The translations under genes were made by a program, and so were the position numbers. A stretch of DNA of 64,000 bases, from NCBI RefSeq assembly GCF_032452875.1, contig NC_083877.1:48595724-48659723 (forward strand), given 5' to 3'. Positions 44,921 to 55,865 of this stretch are shown here, one piece after another. Each line of letters begins with the position of its first letter. Within the stretch, counting starts at the first letter, position 1. Below the pieces are notes generated by a model that was not told the DNA's origin, ran no database searches, and saw nothing but the letters and a program-made list of their open reading frames with translations. This stretch comes from Bos javanicus (taxonomy: Eukaryota; Chordata; Mammalia; Artiodactyla; Bovidae).

Positions 44921-44923
<3 letters not shown>
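44128..44923. other. No gene seen; ancient repeat likely
   Basis: About 44405-44560 ('gtgtttactctgtgccaggc', 'tgtctgtcctcacagggtgt') resembles an old mammalian repeat. A 72-codon plus-strand frame at 44585-44803 is Lys-rich, without a recognised domain. Confidence 0.4.

Positions 44924-44951
<28 letters not shown>
44924..44951. repeat. (TG)n microsatellite at SINE tail
   Basis: About 14 TG units lie directly against the 3' end of the neighbouring antisense Bov-tA. Microsatellites often grow at SINE ends. Confidence 0.92.
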
Positions 44952-44955
<4 letters not shown>

Positions 44956-45159
44956 TCAGTCACTCAGTCATGTGAGACTCTTTGTGACACCACAGACAAT
45001 AGCCTGCCAGGCTCCTCTGTCCATGGGATTTTCCCAGCAAGAATACTGGAGTGGGTTGCCATTTCCTCCTCCAGGGGCTCTTCCCAACCCAGGGATTGTA
45101 CCCACATCTCCTGCATTGCAGACAGATTCTTTACCGTCTGAGCCACCAGGGAAGCCCAA
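44952..45159 (-). repeat. Bov-tA SINE
   Basis: Complete antisense element from 'gctcagtcactcagtcatgt' through 'gggattttcccagcaagaat' to the tRNA head 'gtctgagccaccagggaagc'. The short repeat 'aatgcct' occurs on both sides of the microsatellite-SINE block (about 44917 and 45164), suggesting the TG tract grew from the SINE tail after insertion. Confidence 0.88.
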
Positions 45160-45369
45160 GATAATGCCTACTTACAACAAATAGAAAATGGTTATAGATG
45201 TATAAAAGCTTGTGATCAGAGGCCGTTAAAATTGTGTTCTTCTGATACAAGTGATGAAGTTGAAAATGTCTGGGGAGAAATGTGCATGAAAAGTCATCAA
45301 CAAAATAATCACCCAAATCTGCTGCCAGATATCATTAGTTACTGACATTTTCCAGGATGGTTGAAGAGG
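45160..45369. other. No gene seen
   Basis: Unique-looking spacer without features. Confidence 0.4.
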
Positions 45370-45535
45370 AAGTTCATTGGTATTACCTGGCCCCTTGATG
45401 AAAAGGTGGTTCCTGGGCCCAGCCCCCTCCCCCTCCAACTAAATGAGGATTTCTAGAGGAAGGGTCTGGGGATCTTCAGTTTTAACAACTTTGGTGGATT
45501 CCCATGCATATTGAAGCTTGAGAACCATTAAGTTA
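45370..45535 (+). repeat. MER20-like hAT fossil
   Basis: The order 'tggtattacctggcccct', 'ctgggcccagccccctcc', 'taacaactttggtggattcc' and 'ttgaagcttgagaaccatt' follows the MER20 consensus. Confidence 0.55.
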
Positions 45536-46159
45536 ATCCATTTTACCAAGAAAGAATGTAAGCATAAACCTCAGAAAATTGTCTCCCTGTGGAATGGGCA
45601 CATCAATAATACAGTAGGAAAGAAAAAAAAAAGAAAACTAATAAAGCATCTCTTTGAGAAAATACAGAGGAATCTTGGAATATTTGAGATTTTCACGATG
45701 AAATCTGTATTTACAAAGAATCGCTGAACCAAATGCCTTGCAGGTTTTTGAGAAGTCCGAGATAACTTTGCTAATGTTTGAGGTTGAGAAGAGCCCAAAT
45801 ATATTTGCCAGGAGCAGACTGCCCCCTCAAATTTAACCCAGCATTTTTAAGGAAATGCAACCAATGTGTTCATGATAGTCCTGCCTGAAATTCATCAAAG
45901 TGTAATTTTTGTAACAATGATTTGGTAGCCCTGTAGTATTTAAACGTCTTTTGTTCCCCGCTTAGAAACTGGAAGTTGCCTTTGGTCAAGGACTAACTAA
46001 CCCCAAACAGAGAGGCTTGAGATGATTCTAAAACACAAGCCCCACAAGTATCCTGTGAGTCTCCTGCAGGCTCTGGGCACTCTATTTAGAGCTGGAACCT
46101 CACCTTCAAATATCCCACTTGCCTTACAAAAAAAGAAGGCATTTAATAACAGCAGCCTG
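45536..46159. other. No gene seen
   Basis: Unique-looking sequence. An A-rich patch at about 45622-45640 accounts for the Lys-rich frame at 45518-45727. Confidence 0.4.
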
Positions 46160-46340
46160 ACATCCTGAAAGAGCATTGGGCTGGGAGAAAGCGCATGTTT
46201 TCTCTCTTGGGTTTTCCACTGTGTGGCTTTGGGCAGGTATTTTAACCTCTCTGATCCTCTGTTTTTTAGGTTTAAATGAGAGGATTAAACTCTATGACCT
46301 TTGGGGCTAAAGTACTTCTCTATCTAAAGTATTGTAACCA
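46160..46340 (+). repeat. MIR SINE fossil
   Basis: Recognisable core blocks: 'ccactgtgtggctttgggca', 'taacctctctgatcctctgt' and 'aaatgagaggattaaactc', in MIR order. Confidence 0.55.
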
Positions 46341-46499
46341 TTACTGCAACTGCTGCCTAGAAGCTCCCACGATCAGTGTATTTTGGTTGCCCTATCTGTT
46401 TATTGCCTTTGCGAACACAATGCATCGCTGTGTCTTGGGCTTCCTGCCAGGGGAGACAAGCCAATTTGATCGTGTTGCTCCTGGATGTCAAAACATTCT

Positions 46500-46800
46500 C
46501 GTCTGACCACGCCACAGAAGAAGTTTGTCGAAAGTGTGATTGACTGACATGATGACTGATTGGCTGATAACGGCGGCTGACAGTGATTGATCGAGTGTAA
46601 AATTATCTGCTCTCATTACTTCTGAAATTGAATTCAGATTGGTTCTATTGGAGGGTTTCCATGGAGACCGTAACCTGCTTTAGCAGTTGTTTGTGGATGT
46701 GGTGGCTTATTGTGATCAATACCTGTTTCCTGTGCTGGTCTGAAGAAATTATTAGTGATTGTAGTCAGGTACAAAGAAGCAGCCATCTATAAGGGGGAAA
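46500..46800. promoter_or_regulatory. Candidate non-coding regulatory block
   Basis: This repeat-free block contains a tight cluster of TGATTGAC/TGACAG-type words: 'tgattgactgaca' (46537-46549), 'ctgattggctgataa' (46556-46570) and 'ctgacagtgattgat' (46577-46591). These resemble PBX and MEIS homeodomain sites (TGATTGAT, TGACAG). The block also shows an unusual number of CpG-containing words for an AT-rich region. That it is an enhancer is inference; conservation is not testable here. Confidence 0.3.
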
Positions 46801-47129
46801 AAAAAACCCTCAGGTTTTATTGCTACATAAAATGCGGGCTTTGTTCAGGGTTATGCTTTGGCCAACTGGTAGGTGATACCTTCACTAATTCACTGCTCTT
46901 GAATTGTTATTAGAGGATTTGCTTTTGAAAAAGAATTATAGGATTTTTTTTCTCTTTGAAGAAGATGGAATAGTAGATAAATGTTCATATTCATTTTTTA
47001 AAATGTGATGTAGTAACAACAAACATTTAATCAAATCACACTCATGTGACTGCAGAGACAGGACTGGTCCTTCAGGCTTTTCCTGGGTTGTTTCTGTGAA
47101 TGAAAAAGTCATTAAACTGTTTCACAGAC
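46801..47129. other. No gene seen
   Basis: AT-rich unique-looking sequence. Confidence 0.4.
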
Positions 47130-47408
47130 TTGCCTTATTGATCTCTTAGAATGGCATGCTACCTCTGCTCTTAAGGAAAGCCTTTCCTAACTGCCCCCAT
47201 TAGAGTTAATTACTGCTTCCTCTCTGCTCACGTGGCATTCTTCCATCTTGTGTTACAGTGTTCATCCACAACTACATCCCCTTCACACTCTAGATTATGA
47301 TGTCCTTGAGGACAGGTTCATTTTCTTTTTTTCTCTTTATATCATCCTCAGCATCTCATGGAGTTCCTGATCATCACAGGGGCTCAATAAATGCTAGTTG
47401 AACTGAAT
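47130..47408 (+). repeat. L2 LINE 3' end
   Basis: A well-preserved order of L2 3' blocks: 'ggaaagcctttcctaactgc', 'attatgatgtccttgaggac' and the terminal 'ggctcaataaatgctagttg' plus 'aactgaatg'. Confidence 0.75.
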
Positions 47409-47617
47409 GCACTGGGTTTGCATTGCAAGCTCATCTCTTTGGAGACCAGTGTTTAACAGGATTCCCATACAGTGAGGTGGTGGAACCTGTGCTTGGAGGT
47501 TCAGTGGCTTTGTTTCCTGGCCCATAGCTGTGTCTGTGCCAGAGAAGGTTGCTAGGAAATCTTGTGTTATAAGAGGTTCATGTTATATCTAAAGCTTTCC
47601 ATATACATGAGTATTTT
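47409..47617. other. No gene seen
   Basis: Unique-looking spacer. Confidence 0.4.
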
Positions 47618-47822
47618 GGGGGGGGCTGTGTTAAGTCTTAGTTACAGCGTGTGGGCTTCTATCTAGTGGCACATGGCCTCCAGAATGCAGTCTCTGTAGT
47701 TGGGGCCTGCAGACTTAGTTGCCTGAGATGTATGGGATCTTAGTTCCACAACTAGGGATAGAACCTGTGTCCCCTGCATGGGAAGGCAGGTTCTTAACCA
47801 GTGGACCACAAGGGAAGTTCCC
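47618..47822 (-). repeat. CHR-type SINE
   Basis: Antisense CHR element with a G-rich edge at 47620-47626, body blocks 'aagtcttagttacagcgtgt' and 'agacttagttgcctgagatg', and the head 'taaccagtggaccacaaggg'. The flanks 'catgagtatttt' and 'catgaataattt' may be a decayed target duplication. Confidence 0.82.
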
Positions 47823-48034
47823 ATGAATAATTTAATGATTTCCTACAGCTTGTAGAACAGCGCTGACCATACTGAGATGATAATGGGAGGATACCTAATA
47901 AGGACCAAATTTTATGCTTAGCCACATTTGTTTATTTTTTCTACTGGACTCTGCTTCGACTTACCCTCTCCCCCCACATCTGGCTCATTAGCTGAATGCA
48001 CCTTTGGAGGAATCCACTATTAAGAGCAACTAAG
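47823..48034. other. No gene seen
   Basis: Unique-looking spacer. Confidence 0.4.
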
Positions 48035-48232
48035 ATATTGGAACGTTTACCTCGTGCCTGGTGTTACGCTTAGTCCTATATTTTTCATTTCTTTCTCACA
48101 GCTATTGTTGTCCCATTTTGAAGAGAAAAGAACTAAAACACAGAATGATTAAGTCATTTTTCTAAGGTTACACAGCCTGGAAGTGGTAAAGCCTAGGGTC
48201 TGGCTCCAAACCCTGCTCTTGAAATTTACCAT
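48035..48232 (-). repeat. MIR SINE fossil
   Basis: Antisense MIR blocks in order: 'cctcgtgcctggtgttacgc', 'cattttgaagagaaaagaac', 'taaggttacacagcctggaa' and 'gtctggctccaaaccctgct'. Confidence 0.65.
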
Positions 48233-48933
48233 GTTGTGTCTTGGTAATGGAGCTTCAACATTTAGTTTCTCAACCGCCTGCTTCAAAATATGCAGAATCA
48301 CATAGAGTAATCCTACCAAAGTCAAAATCACCTCCCATGTTTGTGAAAAATACAGATAAGTCCAGATCTGCTGATTCACTCTTTTGACTAAGGCCAGTGA
48401 ATCTGCACGAAGATGTTTTATTCTGTTCTGAGCTTCAGGAGCTTTGATACTAGTTTGTGTTCTTGTTTTGAGAGGAGAAGGGACAAGAGATTTCAATACC
48501 ACAACTTTATAATCTCTGCTCTAAGGTAAATACACTCCTTGAGACTTGGAAATGAAAGACAAGACTCTAGGGTTTTTTGTTTCTTCGTACTGCTTAACTC
48601 TAGAAATAACCATCAGTGATAACATGAAAACAATTTTAAAGAGAGTTACCAGACTTTTCTGATAAAATGAGTGTTTAATGGAACAGTCTGAGAACTCATT
48701 CAAGGCATTCATTAAAAGTCATGTCCTAGTTAAGACTTGACTAGTTAAGGACTAGGTAAAGACTTGTCCTAGTTAAGGGCTCGGCCAGTGGTGTTAGCAC
48801 TGCAGGGAGTATTGAGGGGCACATTCCACAAGAATCCTTAGGCAACATGTCCATGGCTTACCCTTGAACTTGATGGCCTTCCCCTAGATCTTCCTGAAGT
48901 ACACTTCCAGCTTTGTACTCTTTCTTTCACTGT
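48233..48933. other. No gene seen
   Basis: Unique-looking sequence. A local imperfect duplication is present at 48720-48780, where 'gacttg', 'cctagttaa' and 'actagttaaggact' words recur two or three times within 60 bp. Confidence 0.45.
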
Positions 48934-48945
48934 AGTAAATGCAAA

Positions 48946-49071
48946 TGGAGAAGGAAATGGCAATCCACTCCAGTATTCTTGCCTGGAGAATCCCAGGGAC
49001 AGAGGAGCCTGATGGGCTGCCATCTATGAGGTTGCACAGAGCCAGACAGGACTGAGCGACTCAGCAGCAGC
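48946..49071 (+). repeat. Bov-A SINE monomer with target duplication
   Basis: One Bov-A unit ('gaaggaaatggcaatccact', 'gggctgccatctatgaggtt') ending in four AGC units. A 12-bp perfect target duplication 'agtaaatgcaaa' lies at 48934-48945 and 49072-49083. Confidence 0.92.
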
Positions 49072-49083
49072 AGTAAATGCAAA

Positions 49084-49504
49084 CCAGTGGCAGTATGCCA
49101 CATCCAGTAGTAGCAAGACAAAGCTCTACCTCCTCTAGAGGGCTCTTGATCTTTGCTTTATTTTTGCTGATGCTCTTCTGTGTCTCATTCATGTCAAGCC
49201 ATCTTTCCTATCTTTCTAGCAGAGTTTTGCCCTCTTAGCAAGAATTCTCCCTGCCAGGTGCTGCATCCAAGGAGAAATTCCCTACGTGAAAGTTTTAAGA
49301 GGCTTATATCTCTGGGATTAATTCAGTCCTTGCTTTCTGTTGCTAGTTACCTTTCTGTGCCTGGTTTCATAAACTACTCTGAAGGGCAGAGACTGTTTCA
49401 AGTTCTTCTATTTTTCACCCTGTCCCTCACTCCAGGAACAGGCACTGCCATCACCACATGCCAAGGCTGCCATTATCTCTTGTTTATTTCTTTCTCCCAT
49501 GCCC
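49084..49504. other. No gene seen
   Basis: Unique-looking sequence; the 115-codon frame at 49180-49527 shows no domain. Confidence 0.4.
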
Positions 49505-49571
49505 CTGTTTTATTGAGATATAAGTGACACACAACATTGTATAAGTTTAAGGTATACAACTTAATGATTTG

Positions 49572-49574
<3 letters not shown>

Positions 49575-49609
<35 letters not shown>
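49575..49609. repeat. (TC)n microsatellite
   Basis: About 17 perfect TC units between the L1 sequence and the 5' edge of a Bov-A unit. Confidence 0.95.
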
Positions 49610-49612
<3 letters not shown>

Positions 49613-49720
49613 GGAAATGGCAACCCATTCCAGTATTCTTGCCTGGGAAATGCTAGAGGAGCCTGGAGGGCTATAGTCCATGGGTTGCAAAGAGTTGACC
49701 ATGACTCAGTGACTGAGCAC
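49610..49720 (+). repeat. Bov-A SINE fragment in L1
   Basis: A Bov-A unit ('gaaggaaatggcaacccatt', 'ccatgggttgcaaagagttg', 'actcagtgactgagcacaca') inserted in the L1 3' region, with the TC tract on its 5' side. Confidence 0.85.
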
Positions 49721-49850
49721 ACATATATTGCTGAATGATCACCACAGTAGGTTTAGTTGACATCCATTACCTCACATACTTAGTAGCACTTACTTTTTTT
49801 TTGCAGATTGGAGGTATTTTCTGCCTTCTACTATTAGAATATTTATAAGA

Positions 49851-50269
49851 CAAATGAATGCTTATAGGTTGATGGATTTTCCCCATCTCTCCTTCCCCAA
49901 CTTTGTGTCCCCGGTCTCTTAGAAATGCTTGTGTTCTTGTATGTGTAGCCGCCTTCTGTGGGTAGAGTCATAATCCTATCTTGCTGCAATCAGTATTGGA
50001 ATTTTGTATGTTATCTAAACTATTTTTTAATGATGTCTTCTAGTGATTCGGACAGCTGTCATTCAGCTTACCTTCCGTGGCCTTCCAAGGTGACCAGGAG
50101 ACCTCTGTTTTGTTCCAGAAGCTAGTCATAGTTGAAAGCCTCCAGGTGCTTGGCCACAGGGGTCCAGCGACCTCCTCGTTGTCCAGGGAGGCTTCTGGCA
50201 ACCTCAGCTGTGTGGTTCAGGCCGGATTCTTAGGACTCTTAAGTGAAACTGTCAGAAAATGACTTAATG
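49851..50269. other. No gene seen
   Basis: Unique or old L1-like sequence near its start; no exon. Confidence 0.4.
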
Positions 50270-50760
50270 TATTTTGCCACATGAAGCACATTTAACTGCC
50301 ACTTTATTCTTTGTACTCTTTGGCTTAAGAACTCGCCTACCATTGTGTGGGGAAGTAAAAAATTCTTTTTAATTTTATTCAGTTAAAAAAAAAAAAAAGG
50401 AAAGGAGAGAAAAAAGTCTAGGCATTGTCAAAATATTTGCTTAATCTTGCAGATTTGGGAAGTTGTGTAGCTGCTTGCTCTGACAGACCAGAACAATGGT
50501 CATTAAATGAAAAGCAGATGCAATAAAGTGCGCAGTAAAAGCCTTCTATTACGGGCTGTAAGGGGAAAAAAGAGTTGTTAACAGAACACAGTAAGCGTTA
50601 TGGAATAAATCAGAACAAAACCATTCCCAATTACTGTACGAAGATAATTAAAGTCTACAACGCTAATTAAGGTCTGTTTATATCTATTTCTGTTTGTGTA
50701 CAAACATATGCACATAGTTAAATATTTTCGATTGTTTTTTATGCGATACTAACTTCAGAA
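50270..50760. promoter_or_regulatory. Candidate non-coding regulatory block, homeobox-rich
   Basis: A repeat-free AT-rich block apart from a poly-A at about 50384-50398. It contains a SOX-like AACAATGG (50492-50499), 'gcagtaaaagcc' and 'ctattacgggc' words, 'gataattaaag' (about 50643-50653) and a second homeodomain core CTAATTAA (50663-50670). This density without a recognisable repeat is typical of conserved developmental enhancers, but that reading is inference. Confidence 0.3.
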
Positions 50761-51659
50761 TTGAATCTCTCTGAATTTAACTTTTGTTTTCATATCACCA
50801 GGAAGTAGTCTCCAGAAATTGAAACTCCAGCTTTCCCTCCTTGATTTTACTTTATTTTTCTTGGCTAACTTAAGAAAATTCTTCAAATATATAACACTAC
50901 TTCCTTGAGCGTGTTTTTTTGGGTCTGCTGTGTTTTAGGTGGGATCAGCTAGGTTTCCCCACCACTATCACCACCATTTTTCAAAGAAAATGAATTTTTC
51001 TTTGAACTTGACCCATATGCCAAATTATATTCACACGTTAGCGTTCCATAGGATTACAAAATATCCTTTGGATATGAATCTCAAGAAGACTCAAACTTGA
51101 AGAAAGAGAAATTGATAAATAATCCTCCCTACTGGCAGTTCCCCAGGGTTTTCTTCACAGGCTATAAATATCACATAAATATTCCCTGAACTGTAAGCTG
51201 TAATTTTTTGGATGGATGTCAATGCTTTTTAAGAGGGAACAACAATGAGCTATAATTATCATTCAAAAGTGATCAGCTAAACAATTGGAAAGGCAGTAGC
51301 TTTCAACGAAGGTCCAGGAATAGCCTCTGTATATACTGCACTTGACTCAACCTTGGGAATTAGGAAGAAACTTAATTCCAACTGGATGTTGATACTCTTT
51401 TGAAAATCACTTGATACCAACCAACAGATCACCAATCATGTTTTTCAAAGAAAACAATTTCTTCTCCCCTCTCTCTTTCCCCTTCTTTCACTCCTTACAA
51501 ATTCACCTACTTGATGTTTTTTCCCCCTAAGTTGCAGTCCACCCAAGACTTAATATAGTTGCAGTTCTTCCTTTTAAGACTAAACAAAACAAGAAGGACT
51601 TGTCTGTGTTTCAGAACTGTAGCAGTCTTTAAAGAGCAGTGGTCAGCCTTCATTCTCGA
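50761..51659. other. No gene seen
   Basis: AT-rich unique-looking sequence without recognised repeats. Confidence 0.4.
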
Positions 51660-51930
51660 CCAACACTGTCCAACAGAATTATTATACAAGTGGCATAGAT
51701 AACTTTACACTTTCTAGTAGTCATATTTTAAGAAAGCAAAAAGAAGCAGGAAATTAAATTTGATAATATGTTTTAACAATATATCTTACTTTTTTTTTCA
51801 TACTTAGTCTTTGAAGTCCAGTGTGTATTTCACACTTGGAGCACATCTCAGTTTGGACTTGCCTCATCTCACATGTTTATTAGCTCTATGGATTAATGGT
51901 GAGCACATTGAACAGCACAACTGTAAGTGA
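51660..51930. repeat. Ancient mammalian interspersed repeat, unnamed
   Basis: Blocks 'cactgtccaacagaattatt', 'tttctagtagtcatatttta', 'tttgaagtccagtgtgtatt' and 'gcacatctcagtttggactt' occur in the order of a common mammalian repeat that begins 'ctgtccaatagaa'. It is probably a DNA transposon remnant. The copy at 36590-36770 appears to be the same family. Confidence 0.5.
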
Positions 51931-52272
51931 TGCCTGGAGAGGACCCGCTGTTAAATTCACAGACTCTGGAACGTTGAGTGTCTTGTTTACATGGAGCTAC
52001 TTCTTTAGGTCAGTTTGAAGATAATGGAAGAATCAACCCCTGCTTCTCCCTTGGCTGACGATGGAGTTGGAGAAAAGTATATGTCAGGAGGTCTTACAGA
52101 TTTAGAGGGTCCAACTGGTAGCATAACTTATTTTTGTTGGAGCATAAAACTACCCATTTGGGGCTCTAAACTTCTACTTGTATGAGAGTCCTCTCTTATT
52201 GGGCTTATGTTCTGATTAGGAATGAGCTAGGTCTTAACTAGAAGGATCACGTTGGGAAGAATTACTTCTCTC
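51931..52272. other. No gene seen
   Basis: Unique-looking spacer. Confidence 0.4.
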
Positions 52273-52282
52273 CAAACAATCT

Positions 52283-52485
52283 GCTGGCTCAGAGGTTAAA
52301 GCGTCTGCCTCCAATGCAGTAGACCTGGGTTCAATCCCTGGGTCAGGAAGATCCCCTGGAGAAGGAAATGGTAACCCACTCCAGTATTCTTACCTGGAGA
52401 ATCCCATGGACAGAGAAACCTGGTAGGCTACAGTCCACGGGGTTGCAAAGAGTTGGACACGACTGAAAGAATTCACCTTCACCTT
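52283..52485 (+). repeat. Bov-tA SINE with target duplication
   Basis: Complete unit ('gctggctcagaggttaaagc', 'gggttcaatccctgggtcag', 'ccatggacagagaaacctgg', 'gagttggacacgactgaaag') with a short 'ttcacc' repeat tail. A 10-bp direct repeat 'caaacaatct' at 52273-52282 and 52486-52495 marks the target duplication. Confidence 0.9.
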
Positions 52486-52495
52486 CAAACAATCT

Positions 52496-52694
52496 CAGAA
52501 CAGAAGGAAGGTGAGAATTACAGGAAAGTTCAGCACCGCTGTCTCCTATTTACCTGAGGCTACTCCTGCTGTATCAAAGAAGCTGGTTGCCTTGTCGTGT
52601 ACCCATAGCCTAGAGCCTAAACCTATTCCCACACAGAGTCCTTGGGGTGGTGCCAAGAGAGTGTGGACTTGGAAAATTGAAGAGTCCTCTGTTT
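52496..52694. other. No gene seen
   Basis: Unique-looking sequence. Frames on both strands overlap and lack domains. Confidence 0.4.
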
Positions 52695-52865
52695 GAACAG
52701 CTGGGTGACTTGAAGCAAATCGCAGATCTGAATCTGTTTCCAACTCTATAAAACAGCAAAGGTAGTGCCTACCTTGCAGAGTTGTTTGAGGAGTAAATAC
52801 TACAAAGTGTATAAAGCATCTGGCTGAGTGTCGGACACATAGTAGGCAGTCAATAAATGATAGCC
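52695..52865 (+). repeat. MIR SINE fossil
   Basis: The MIR core and tail are legible: 'agctgggtgacttgaagcaa', 'gtagtgcctaccttgcagag', 'ttgtttgaggagtaaatac' and 'acatagtaggcagtcaataa'. Confidence 0.75.
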
Positions 52866-54990
52866 ATCATTGCACGATATTGTATAACTATGAAGTGTGT
52901 GTGTGGACATAATAAATGGTCCCATATTGAGTTACTGTCCCAAGCTGCCACTGTGACCCTGTGCAGGAAGATTTCTTGTATGGCTCTATAGTCCATGAAT
53001 GAAAACTAGGTTCTCTAGTTTATGATCTGTATGAAGCTACTTCTTGCTGAAGCTAGGGCAGGAATCTGTAGATATCTGGACTATGTTATAAAACTAAGTG
53101 TTAAACTCCTCTCTCTCTCCATTTTTTCAGAATGATTTCAAACTGTGAATGTAAAATGTCTTAAACATGTATACTTGGTCCAGCCTGAGTGTATTACTTT
53201 GTGATTAAACTCCTTGTGGTCGTCATCGGAAAAGATAGGACAGGCATGCATTGGTCTACTCTTGTTTACCAAATATAGATGAAATTCTGGGTTTTTACTT
53301 TTTAGGGGCTTGGGGTTTACTTGGAAACCAACTTTTTATTTTTTGTGTTCTCTAAAGGTTGCAAGTTAGCAAAATATTCCACAGACTCCTCCTCTGGGCT
53401 GGAGAGACATGATTTGCAGGATTCTGTTTCATTTGCTGGGAGAAGGAGATGAGGGTCTTTATCATTCTGATCAAAACTCTTTTCTTTAGATGACTTTGGG
53501 GCTACATTTTATAGCTTCTTTTATGATCCATAAAAGTGGTGACCGCAATTGAGTAAATGTGATGTGAGCCACTTGGAAAGCTTCTCTCTGTGATTCCACC
53601 AGCTTCAAGTGCCCTGCATATAATTTTGAAGACCAGTCAATTTATTGAAGTGTTCTTCGTGGGCAGAGCATATGCTAAATTTGACGAACATCACTTACGT
53701 AAAATGTAATCCCTTTCATGGTGTACTTCTCTTGTGACACAAAAAGACACTGTTTCAAAGGCAAACCTTTTCTGATAATTGGTGATAAAATGACTGTTCT
53801 TGGCAGGATGAATGGGAGGGACAAATATCCTTGAACTCTTCAGAAAGGATGGCACTGATATTGAGAACAAAATTGTGAACATCTTCATCTGTTATACAGA
53901 AACATCTGTATGTAATACTTTACATAAGAAGGTGCTATAGCCATTTCTGTGGTTCCACCCTCATGCTCTCGCACCCTGGATCATGATGGAACAGCCATAG
54001 TAGACTGTTGTCTAAACCTTTTTCTCCTTGCTGACGTACATGGACATATGCGTGGATATAACTTATGGGGTATCTCTGGGAATTTTTTTGATATGGAAAT
54101 AAAATCATACTACACATATTTTTTATTTTTTCAATTTCATAGTACATCATGTACACACCTAAAATTCAGTAGATCCAGTTCTAATTCTGTCCTTTACCTC
54201 TAATTTGTTAAGATCTTTAACAATCTCCTATATGGAAATTTAAAACATACAACTTCATTATGTTCCCAGTCTTGATAGTAGTTCAGGGGGTTGCTAACTT
54301 CAAGTCAAGTATTAGTTCAAAAAATGCATCGAAGCTAAAACAAAAAAGGGTATTTCCATTCTGTAGACCAGAAAGGAAATAACTGAAATAAACTAATGGG
54401 ATGCATTGTGTTTTGCGAACATTATAGATTGTAGGTGAAGATGCGTCAAAGTAAAGTTACACTTTACCTGAAGGATAGTGAGATCTGGAGAAGGAAGAAT
54501 ATAAATTACACTTTGTAACCATCTCATTTCAATGAATTGGATATTTAGAGAAAATTTATTTATATCATAGTTTCAACTGACTAAACAACTTGGGATTTCA
54601 TGTTTTTATGCAACTGTTTCTCTTGCCCATTCTTTCCCATTGCCCAAAAACTATCAAGAGATTAATAATTGGTAAATAGACCTGGTTTGGTTTAGAAACT
54701 ATTTATTGAATAGTTACTAAATCAAACAGTTTTGGTTTTGAAGTATTTGGATAATGTTTTACACAACCTGTGGAATAATTTGTTAAAATGAAATACATGT
54801 ATGTAACATGAATACATACATATGTATATACTCTTATTGAATTTTACTGCTTTGTGACTTTTAAACTATCTTTCCTAACATCTTTTACAATTGTTAGTTT
54901 GAGTTTCCCTCAAAACTGAAGAAGACACAGCTTAAAATATAGTTTGTTGTTAGAAATAAATGTGTTTTCTAAGTTGTATATACATATCAC
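52866..54990. other. No gene seen; AT-rich unique stretch
   Basis: About 2.1 kb without recognisable young repeats, RNA genes or exons. The frames at 53691-54203 are short and unsupported. Confidence 0.45.
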
Positions 54991-55208
54991 TTAAGGCAGG
55001 GATCCCCGAACTCTGGGATCTAATGCCTGCTGATCTGAGGTGGAGCTGATGTAATAATAATAGAAATAAAGTGCAAATAAATGTAACGTGCTTGAATCAT
55101 CCCGAAACCTTCCCCCAACACCCCACCACCACCCACTGCTCTTGTTCATGGAAAAATTGTCTTCCATGAAACTGGTCCCTGGTGCCAAAAAAGGTTGGGG
55201 ACCATTAG
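54991..55208. repeat. hAT-type DNA-transposon fossil, internally deleted
   Basis: The ends form imperfect inverted repeats: 'agggatccccgaac' on the left against 'gttggggaccat' on the right. Internal blocks 'ctaatgcctgctgatctgag', 'catcccgaaaccttccccca' and 'aattgtcttccatgaaactg' are in the order of a common mammalian hAT family. A non-family AT-rich segment sits at about 55049-55095. Confidence 0.6.
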
Positions 55209-55559
55209 CTTAAGGAATCAGTTTAAAATGATTTCTTTTCAGAGTCCTTGAATGTGGTTCAAAGGTATGTTGCTTTGTCCATAATCACCATTTGGATTAC
55301 GAGCCCAAACCTGCCTAGCAGTCTCATTCTCCTGCTTATCAAGTCTTCTCAAACTTCCTTCTCAGGTCCATACACCACTGGTTGTCCTTTCTCTTCTGTA
55401 ATCTTGTGTCAAATGCATCGTGCCCGCTGGCATACAGGAAAGTAGCAAGACTAGTACAAAGAACTTAATTTTCCTTTGAATCATTTGAGAAGTTTCCAAC
55501 CTCTTGCCCTACTACCCTGGAATACTTTAGTATATATAATCCCTGTATTACAAGGGACT
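55209..55559. other. No gene seen
   Basis: Unique-looking sequence with no recognised feature. Confidence 0.4.
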
Positions 55560-55865
55560 GTATATCTATGATGATAACTATCAAAACCAGGAAATTAGCA
55601 CTGATACATTGCAATCTTCAAGTCCATCAACCCCTTTAAGTCTCACCAGTTATCCCAATTCTTTTCCTATATGTACATATGTGTGCATATGTAAATAAAA
55701 CATAAATAGTATAATAAATTGTCTCTCTATAGCAAAAGTTTCCACTACCTAATCATTTATTACATTTAGTTGTTATATGTCTCTGGTTCCCTTTCGTGTG
55801 GGACAGTTTCTCAATCTTTCTTGACTTTCATGACCTTAATGCAGTTGGAGATTATAGGTTGGTTG
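55560..55865 (+). repeat. L1 LINE 3' UTR fragment, left part
   Basis: Ordered L1 3' blocks: 'aaaaccaggaaattagcact', 'gtcaccagttatccca'-like 'ctcaccagttatcccaattc', 'atttagttgttatatgtctc', 'gggacagtttctcaatcttt' and 'tttcatgacc'. It appears to resume at about 57660 ('ggttcatagaatgacactta', 'aacaattagattccagttat'), so everything between is a later insertion. Confidence 0.65.

Larger units (their letters stand above)
49505..49850 (+). repeat. L1 LINE 3' UTR fragment, interrupted
   Basis: The left part 'ttttattgagatataagtga' and 'gtataagtttaaggtataca' continues after the insert as 'tgctgaatgatcaccacagt' and 'gtttagttgacatccattac', a standard L1 3' region. A TC tract and a Bov-A occupy 49575-49720 between them. 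Confidence 0.75.
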
